Shown piece by piece: positions 61,501 through 64,000 of a DNA stretch of 64,000 bases. Below the pieces are notes generated by a model, which searched no databases, was not told the DNA's origin, and saw only the letters and a program-made list of their open reading frames with translations. The first letter of the stretch is position 1; each line of letters opens with the position of its first letter. The translations under genes were made by a program, and so were the position numbers. The stretch is from Aphelocoma coerulescens (Eukaryota > Chordata > Aves > Passeriformes > Corvidae), in assembly GCF_041296385.1 (NCBI RefSeq), contig NC_091014.1, positions 15,475,578-15,539,577 of the forward strand, written 5' to 3'.

Positions 61501-63751
61501 GAATGTTAAAACAATTATCACCTAATCTGAGATCTGTGTTTGATTAACACCAACAATGACAGATGTGTTGGCTGAGGAGGAATAATTAAAACAGTTTTGT
61601 TGTCTGAAAATCAAGCATGCAGAGGTGAGGGACAGAGTGTCATATTTACATTTGTGTACAAATCACTTAAAAGAGGCACAGACAAGAAGAGTTTTATGCA
61701 GAAAAGTGTGAATATTTACCATTCCTTCCACTTCCTCATCGAAGCCCTCCACTGGTGCACACTCACTGGCGTGTCCGTAGCAGAAACAGTTCCCGCGAAC
61801 CACCATGTCGTAGATGGCATAGTAGTACTTCTCTCGGATCTCCATCCTGGAGTCCAAGAGGTTATCTCCCAGCGTGTGCAGCTTGACGAATTTCACTCTC
61901 AGATTTGTGATCTTTAACAGGTCTGCAGGGGACATGCACAAAAAAACCCTAACCAGCAAGCCCATTTTGGAATCATTTACCAGATATTATACTGAATGGG
62001 AGAAAGCCAGGAGTGACTTCCTAAGCATGCTTCCTATGGGCAAATTAGATCAGATTTAATTTCAGCACCTACACATCACTTCATACTCCCCAAATTAAAA
62101 AAAAAAAGAAACTACATTATTTTACTACAGGTTGATAACTGTATAAGTAAGTTTAAGCGTAATTAAAAGTACTGGTCTATTTTATTATAGACATGCACAG
62201 GCACATACACAAATGTTAAAGGCAAGCATAAAGCACCACCTAAAAGACACTGGTTCTTTGGGATTTTAAAATATGAGATGGGCAAGGACTTGACACTAAG
62301 AAACTGCTGCCAAGTGGACCATGAGCTTTAAGAGTTACGAGACTTTTGGAAAAAGTCTTAGTTGGAAACAAAGACAAATAATTCTTCTTTTGTATACGCC
62401 CAACTTTCCTAGCAAATATAATTAGTTACATTTTGTGGAAAGAAGCAACACCCCATCACAGACCAAATACAAAGAAGTTCTTGAGGGATAATCCCTGGGA
62501 ATACAATATTGCAGTAATTAATACCATCTACATGTTTACTTTGAATCCTGTGTAACTTCTTATAGCCTTGAACTAGGCTTGAAAAAGCACTTCAAGCCCA
62601 TGAAAGCAGTTTCTCCTTTAAAATGTTGAGTAAAAAAACCAACATTAAACTCATAGCAACCGGCATACACTCCTCTACTTCACATATTTCCTTTTGCTCC
62701 AGGTAGCTTTACACTGAGGGCCATGAACCAAACCTGAGAATGCATATTAAATCAGAGGTCATCTTAAGGCCGAGCACTGCAGTTCCCTCAGGCCAAATGC
62801 CCCACAAGGTTTCTCTTTAAGCCACACTGAGCAACAGATCTCTCCACCTCTGCATTCACGGATTGCCATGACCATACAGGAACATTACAGCAAGCTGTGG
62901 TTTATGACCACATCTGTGTGGTCCAGCCATGCAGTGCTACCATGGCCAACTGTTCCAAAGTCACAACTTTGCTCTGAAAAACATAACACGACCCCATTGA
63001 TTTTAGCTAGAAATGCACAGTGAAGTAAGTACCTTTGTAGCTCTGTTTATTTGCTTTCTGAATACTTACAATCACAGGATCACATTCCAAGGTTTCTCTT
63101 GGCAACTGCATGTATTTTGGGGAGAGGGGGTCTTCAATGAAAATAAATTCCTGATCAGTTAAGAAAAGGACCAACTCCAATGAAGCATGTAAGAGCAATC
63201 CCTTGAGTTCACAACACTGATCCTTACTTCCCAGCACATCACTGTCTGAGTCAGGAAAAGGAGCCATACACAAAGGTATTCATATGACTTCAAAACTGGT
63301 ATTGGGGCTAATGCATGACTTTGTTTGTTGCTTACCGGTTTTTGTAAGCAAGTAAGTACTGAAATGCTTTCAAATCAGCCTGAAAGGAACTGCATACATA
63401 CTCTGAATCCTTGGACTGTATGGATCTTCAATTCGAAAAGCAGGATCTAGAACACGATATATTACCTGGGGGAAAAATCAAACAATGAAAGATTATACTT
63501 CAATCTGAATTTGTAAGCAAAAAGTCTACACAATAAACATACTGGAAGAAAATGCCTCTGACCTCTCCCTCTGTTGAAGGTTCAATGTCAGAGTATCGGG
63601 AATCACAAATTATATCATCCACTTTCTTCATGGGTCCAGTTGAAATCCCAGGAAATGAGCTCTCACAGTCATATGCAAAATACCTGTAAACTTGCCAAGT
63701 CTGTCCAAAGTCAGACGATCTTTCAATCAACATTGCAGCAGGACGGAATGT
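28391..63751 (-). CDS. LAMB1: Laminin subunit beta-1, partial (29 exons, 3' end complete, 5' end outside window)
   Basis: The 29 exons listed separately join without a stop into 1,646 codons; human LAMB1 has 1,786, so about 140 amino-terminal residues are missing. The product is a secreted laminin beta chain that assembles with alpha and gamma chains into basement-membrane heterotrimers. Domains in window numbering: remainder of the LN polymerisation domain (1 to about 130), a first run of EGF-like LE modules (about 131-370), the laminin IV-B/LF domain (about 400-630), a second LE run (about 631-1040), coiled-coil II, the Cys-rich beta-knob (about 1257-1300), and coiled-coil I ending in YSTCL, whose Cys normally bonds to the gamma chain. 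Known peptide motifs visible are YIGSR (809-813) and RYVVLPR (521-527). All introns are GT-AG except one GC-AG. It is convergent with DLD. LAMB4 is a close relative, but identity to LAMB1 is much stronger. Confidence 0.97.
28528..29473 (-). other. LAMB1: Last LAMB1 intron
   Basis: 946 bp. It holds an A- and C-rich simple tract at about 28660-28730 and a G run near 29130-29146. No gene recognised. Confidence 0.8.
29474..29633 (-). CDS. LAMB1: LAMB1 window exon 28, coiled-coil I
   Basis: Encodes [19 protein letters not shown], then [20 protein letters not shown] and [14 protein letters not shown]. The start is set by phase and alignment at ggaacag|gtactc. Ends in the first base of Asp1602. Confidence 0.93.
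29634..30893 (-). other. LAMB1: LAMB1 intron between window exons 27 and 28
   Basis: 1,260 bp. Its 3' end (minus strand) has a weak pyrimidine tract before ggaacag and reads open into exon 28. No repeat recognised. Confidence 0.75.
30894..31070 (-). CDS. LAMB1: LAMB1 window exon 27, coiled-coil I
   Basis: Encodes [19 protein letters not shown], then [20 protein letters not shown] and [13 protein letters not shown]. 59 codons, phase 0 at both ends. Confidence 0.96.
31894..32035 (-). CDS. LAMB1: LAMB1 window exon 26, coiled-coil I
   Basis: Encodes [20 protein letters not shown], then [20 protein letters not shown] and TQDLLTS. Acceptor ccacag, donor gtgagt. Confidence 0.96.
32205..32412 (-). 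CDS. LAMB1: LAMB1 window exon 25, coiled-coil I
   Basis: Encodes [20 protein letters not shown], then [20 protein letters not shown] and [13 protein letters not shown]. Ends with AG of Ser1442. Confidence 0.96.
33142..33286 (-). CDS. LAMB1: LAMB1 window exon 24, coiled-coil I
   Basis: Encodes [19 protein letters not shown], then [19 protein letters not shown] and IKQIRDFLM, ending in the first base of Gln1373. Confidence 0.96.
33667..33870 (-). CDS. LAMB1: LAMB1 window exon 23, beta-knob (domain alpha)
   Basis: Encodes [20 protein letters not shown], then [18 protein letters not shown] and [16 protein letters not shown]. This Cys-rich insert interrupting the coiled coil is specific to laminin beta chains. 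68 codons, phase 0 at both ends. Confidence 0.98.
33871..35305 (-). other. LAMB1: LAMB1 intron between window exons 22 and 23
   Basis: 1,435 bp. A minus-strand frame of 159 codons at 34701-35180 has no recognisable content. No known repeat. Confidence 0.75.
35306..35547 (-). CDS. LAMB1: LAMB1 window exon 22, coiled-coil II
   Basis: Encodes [19 protein letters not shown], then [19 protein letters not shown] and [18 protein letters not shown]. Donor gtacat, phase 0. Confidence 0.96.
36755..36939 (-). CDS. LAMB1: LAMB1 window exon 21, coiled-coil II
   Basis: Encodes [20 protein letters not shown], then [18 protein letters not shown] and [14 protein letters not shown]. Heptad pattern; ends in the first base of Gly1176. 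Confidence 0.95.
38072..38088 (+). repeat. A17 homopolymer in a LAMB1 intron
   Basis: A run of 17 adenines with no tRNA- or 7SL-like sequence before it, so it is a simple repeat rather than the tail of a retroposed copy. Confidence 0.85.
38617..38986 (-). CDS. LAMB1: LAMB1 window exon 20, last LE module and start of coiled-coil II
   Basis: The longest exon (370 nt). Encodes [20 protein letters not shown], then [18 protein letters not shown] and the switch to helical heptad sequence: [19 protein letters not shown] and [13 protein letters not shown]. Confidence 0.97.
38987..47835 (-). other. LAMB1: Largest LAMB1 intron (8.85 kb)
   Basis: 8,849 bp separating the last two LE-coding exons. It has no CR1 copy that I can recognise. 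GC-richer parts (44.7-46.7 and 47.6-47.8 kb) hold overlapping chance frames on both strands of up to 157 codons. One plus-strand frame at 45160-45543 is Cys-rich but unassigned. Simple sequence includes an acacacacacac run near 44911. Any internal regulatory element cannot be identified by eye. Confidence 0.75.
47836..47932 (-). CDS. LAMB1: LAMB1 window exon 19, LE module
   Basis: Encodes [19 protein letters not shown], then [13 protein letters not shown], ending with the first base of Ala991. Confidence 0.96.
48040..48257 (-). CDS. LAMB1: LAMB1 window exon 18, LE modules
   Basis: Encodes [19 protein letters not shown], then [19 protein letters not shown] and [18 protein letters not shown], ending ACNE. 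GC-rich, with frames open on other strands as well. Confidence 0.96.
49077..49301 (-). CDS. LAMB1: LAMB1 window exon 17, LE modules, end of YIGSR
   Basis: Begins with two bases completing Gly811, then [50 protein letters not shown] and ends with the first base of Lys886. Confidence 0.96.
49755..49918 (-). CDS. LAMB1: LAMB1 window exon 16, LE modules, start of YIGSR
   Basis: Encodes [20 protein letters not shown], then [19 protein letters not shown] and ends SVGYI. The mammalian PDSGR peptide is PESGR here. YIGSR is completed by the next exon. Confidence 0.96.
50417..50648 (-). CDS. LAMB1: LAMB1 window exon 15, LE modules
   Basis: Encodes [18 protein letters not shown], then [19 protein letters not shown] and [14 protein letters not shown], ending GHNCE plus two bases of Arg756. 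Confidence 0.96.
50745..50888 (-). CDS. LAMB1: LAMB1 window exon 14, LE module
   Basis: Encodes [20 protein letters not shown], then [19 protein letters not shown] and FGPSGCR, the first module of the second LE run. Confidence 0.96.
51047..51251 (-). CDS. LAMB1: LAMB1 window exon 13, end of LF domain
   Basis: Encodes [19 protein letters not shown], then [18 protein letters not shown] and [15 protein letters not shown]. Ends with the first base of Ser631 before donor gtacgt. Confidence 0.95.
51787..51910 (-). CDS. LAMB1: LAMB1 window exon 12, LF domain
   Basis: Completes Arg521, then [20 protein letters not shown], then [18 protein letters not shown] and IDS. The RYVVLPR peptide, described as cell-binding in mammalian laminin-1, is intact across the junction. 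Confidence 0.97.
52365..52492 (-). CDS. LAMB1: LAMB1 window exon 11, LF domain
   Basis: Encodes [19 protein letters not shown], then [20 protein letters not shown] and S, ending with AG of Arg521, the first residue of RYVVLPR. Confidence 0.97.
53209..53367 (-). CDS. LAMB1: LAMB1 window exon 10, laminin IV-B (LF) domain
   Basis: Encodes [19 protein letters not shown], then [20 protein letters not shown] and [10 protein letters not shown]. Exactly 53 codons, phase 0 at both ends. Confidence 0.97.
53368..55462 (-). other. LAMB1: LAMB1 intron between window exons 9 and 10
   Basis: 2,095 bp of unique-looking sequence. A short tatata run lies near 54137-54150. No gene or recognised repeat. Confidence 0.75.
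55463..55598 (-). CDS. LAMB1: LAMB1 window exon 9, LE to LF boundary
   Basis: Encodes [19 protein letters not shown], then [20 protein letters not shown] and NLGP. Ends phase 0 at donor gtgagt. Confidence 0.96.
55599..58105 (-). other. LAMB1: LAMB1 intron between window exons 8 and 9
   Basis: 2,507 bp, GC-richer in its middle, so it carries chance reading frames on both strands (up to about 170 codons near 56612-57121). None matches a family I know. No CR1 copy is visible. Confidence 0.75.
58106..58185 (-). CDS. LAMB1: LAMB1 window exon 8, LE module
   Basis: Encodes [20 protein letters not shown], then GGALNN, ending with two bases of Asn380. Donor gtgagt. Confidence 0.96.
58186..59026 (-). 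other. LAMB1: LAMB1 GC-AG intron
   Basis: 841 bp with donor GCAAGT at 59026-59021 and acceptor TGCAG ending at 58186. No GT near the exon end restores frame. Confidence 0.88.
59027..59139 (-). CDS. LAMB1: LAMB1 window exon 7, LE module, followed by a GC donor
   Basis: Encodes [20 protein letters not shown], then [17 protein letters not shown]. The exon must end at CTG (59029-59027) to join PEHWGLS in frame; the intron then starts GCAAGT, a GC-AG intron. Confidence 0.93.
59556..59735 (-). CDS. LAMB1: LAMB1 window exon 6, LE module
   Basis: Encodes [20 protein letters not shown], then [18 protein letters not shown] and [14 protein letters not shown]. The donor is taken as cagt|gtgagt because only this keeps frame with the next exon (GCQSCACNP). 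Confidence 0.94.
60008..60196 (-). CDS. LAMB1: LAMB1 window exon 5, LE module
   Basis: Encodes [18 protein letters not shown], then [19 protein letters not shown] and [10 protein letters not shown]. Ends with the first base of Pro256, where human has Arg. Confidence 0.96.
60363..60483 (-). CDS. LAMB1: LAMB1 window exon 4, LE modules
   Basis: Encodes [19 protein letters not shown], then [18 protein letters not shown]. Typical LE cysteine spacing; ends in the first base of Lys193. Confidence 0.97.
60484..61719 (-). other. LAMB1: LAMB1 intron between window exons 3 and 4
   Basis: 1,236 bp. An A-rich plus-strand tract at 60489-60555 supplies the polypyrimidine stretch before exon 4. Nothing else recognised. 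Confidence 0.8.
61720..61922 (-). CDS. LAMB1: LAMB1 window exon 3, end of LN and first LE module
   Basis: Encodes [19 protein letters not shown], then [20 protein letters not shown] and [12 protein letters not shown], where the first EGF-like module begins. Acceptor ctgcag, phase 0 at the donor. Confidence 0.97.
61923..63401 (-). other. LAMB1: LAMB1 intron between window exons 2 and 3
   Basis: 1,479 bp. It contains an exon-like stretch at 63070-63150 with good splice sites but an incompatible phase (see findings). No repeat recognised. Confidence 0.8.
63402..63465 (-). CDS. LAMB1: LAMB1 window exon 2, LN domain
   Basis: Encodes [19 protein letters not shown] and IQ, ending with the first base of Asn85. 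Acceptor cccag, donor gtatgt. Confidence 0.96.
63563..63751 (-). CDS. LAMB1: LAMB1 window exon 1, LN domain (probably exon 6)
   Basis: Encodes [19 protein letters not shown] through [12 protein letters not shown] to EPSTEGE, in the laminin N-terminal domain that mediates network assembly. The upstream exon (ending ...TFK in human) is not in the window. Phase 0; donor gtcaga. Confidence 0.97.
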
Positions 63752-64000
63752 CTAATAGAAAAAAAAGATATTTTACTTGGTTAATTATTACTTGCATTTA
63801 CATTGAGCCTCGTTAGTGTGAGCAGTCCACTTATCTGGATAATAATCTCTCTCCCTACACCGACTATTTCCAATATGTGGAAATATTGGAAATAGTTTTC
63901 TGATGATATTCAGCTTTCTTCTCAGAGGCAGATACATGAAGTAACACACATCAAACCATAGACTACCTGTCTCCAAAAGATGGCACTCATTGGCCGAGTG
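63752..64000 (-). other. LAMB1: LAMB1 intron, truncated by the window edge
   Basis: After the acceptor of window exon 1 the sequence carries no further LAMB1 coding match. The next upstream exon, expected to end in ...TFK of the LN domain, lies beyond 64000. Confidence 0.8.
63863..63896. repeat. Perfect 14-bp inverted repeat (hairpin)
   Basis: actatttccaatat at 63863-63876 is the exact reverse complement of 63883-63896, separated by a 6-base loop. It lies in the LAMB1 intron upstream of the first exon in the window. Confidence 0.95.

Noticed and set aside
63958..64000. A further LAMB1 exon at the right edge
   Set aside because: The minus-strand translation does not match the LN-domain residues expected before TFRPAAM, so this is intron.

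Overview
The window is vertebrate nuclear DNA, almost certainly from a bird and probably a songbird. The interspersed repeats I can name are nearly all CR1 retrotransposon relics, in several orientations and ages, and one short element joins a tRNA-Ile-like head to a CR1 tail, the composition of the passerine tRNA/CR1 SINEs (TguSINE1 type). The two genes present have the exon structure and sequence of avian DLD and LAMB1, and their tail-to-tail order is the order known in other amniotes.

Layout. 1-9.0 kb is gene-free flank holding a 176-bp tandem duplication, CR1 fragments on both strands, the SINE, a pair of 146-bp direct repeats around a CR1 piece, and one CR1 inserted inside another. About 8.9-9.7 kb is a CpG island; its upstream edge is CR1 sequence and its centre carries GC boxes, overlapping NRF-1-like sites and DLD exon 1. 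9,182-22,558 (+) is the complete 14-exon DLD coding region (508 codons), followed by its 3' UTR. 22.9-28.2 kb is intergenic and includes a 2.7-kb decayed CR1 with recognisable endonuclease and reverse-transcriptase parts. 28.2-64.0 kb (-) is LAMB1: 29 coding exons (1,646 codons, likely exons 6-34 of 34) from within the N-terminal LN domain to the stop codon. The first exons lie beyond the right edge, and the window ends inside an intron.

The genes are functionally unrelated. DLD is the mitochondrial E3 flavoprotein of the 2-oxo-acid dehydrogenase complexes and the glycine cleavage system; LAMB1 is the secreted laminin beta-1 chain of basement membranes. Every exon was joined by eye using splice sites, reading phase and recalled family sequence, and both chains read through without a stop or frameshift.

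Points worth a second look are the nested CR1s fused to the DLD CpG island, a GC-AG intron in LAMB1, a heat-shock-element-like pentamer array inside a CR1, the direct and tandem duplications upstream of DLD, and a phase-incompatible exon-like stretch in a LAMB1 intron. I did not find a convincing unknown gene system here.
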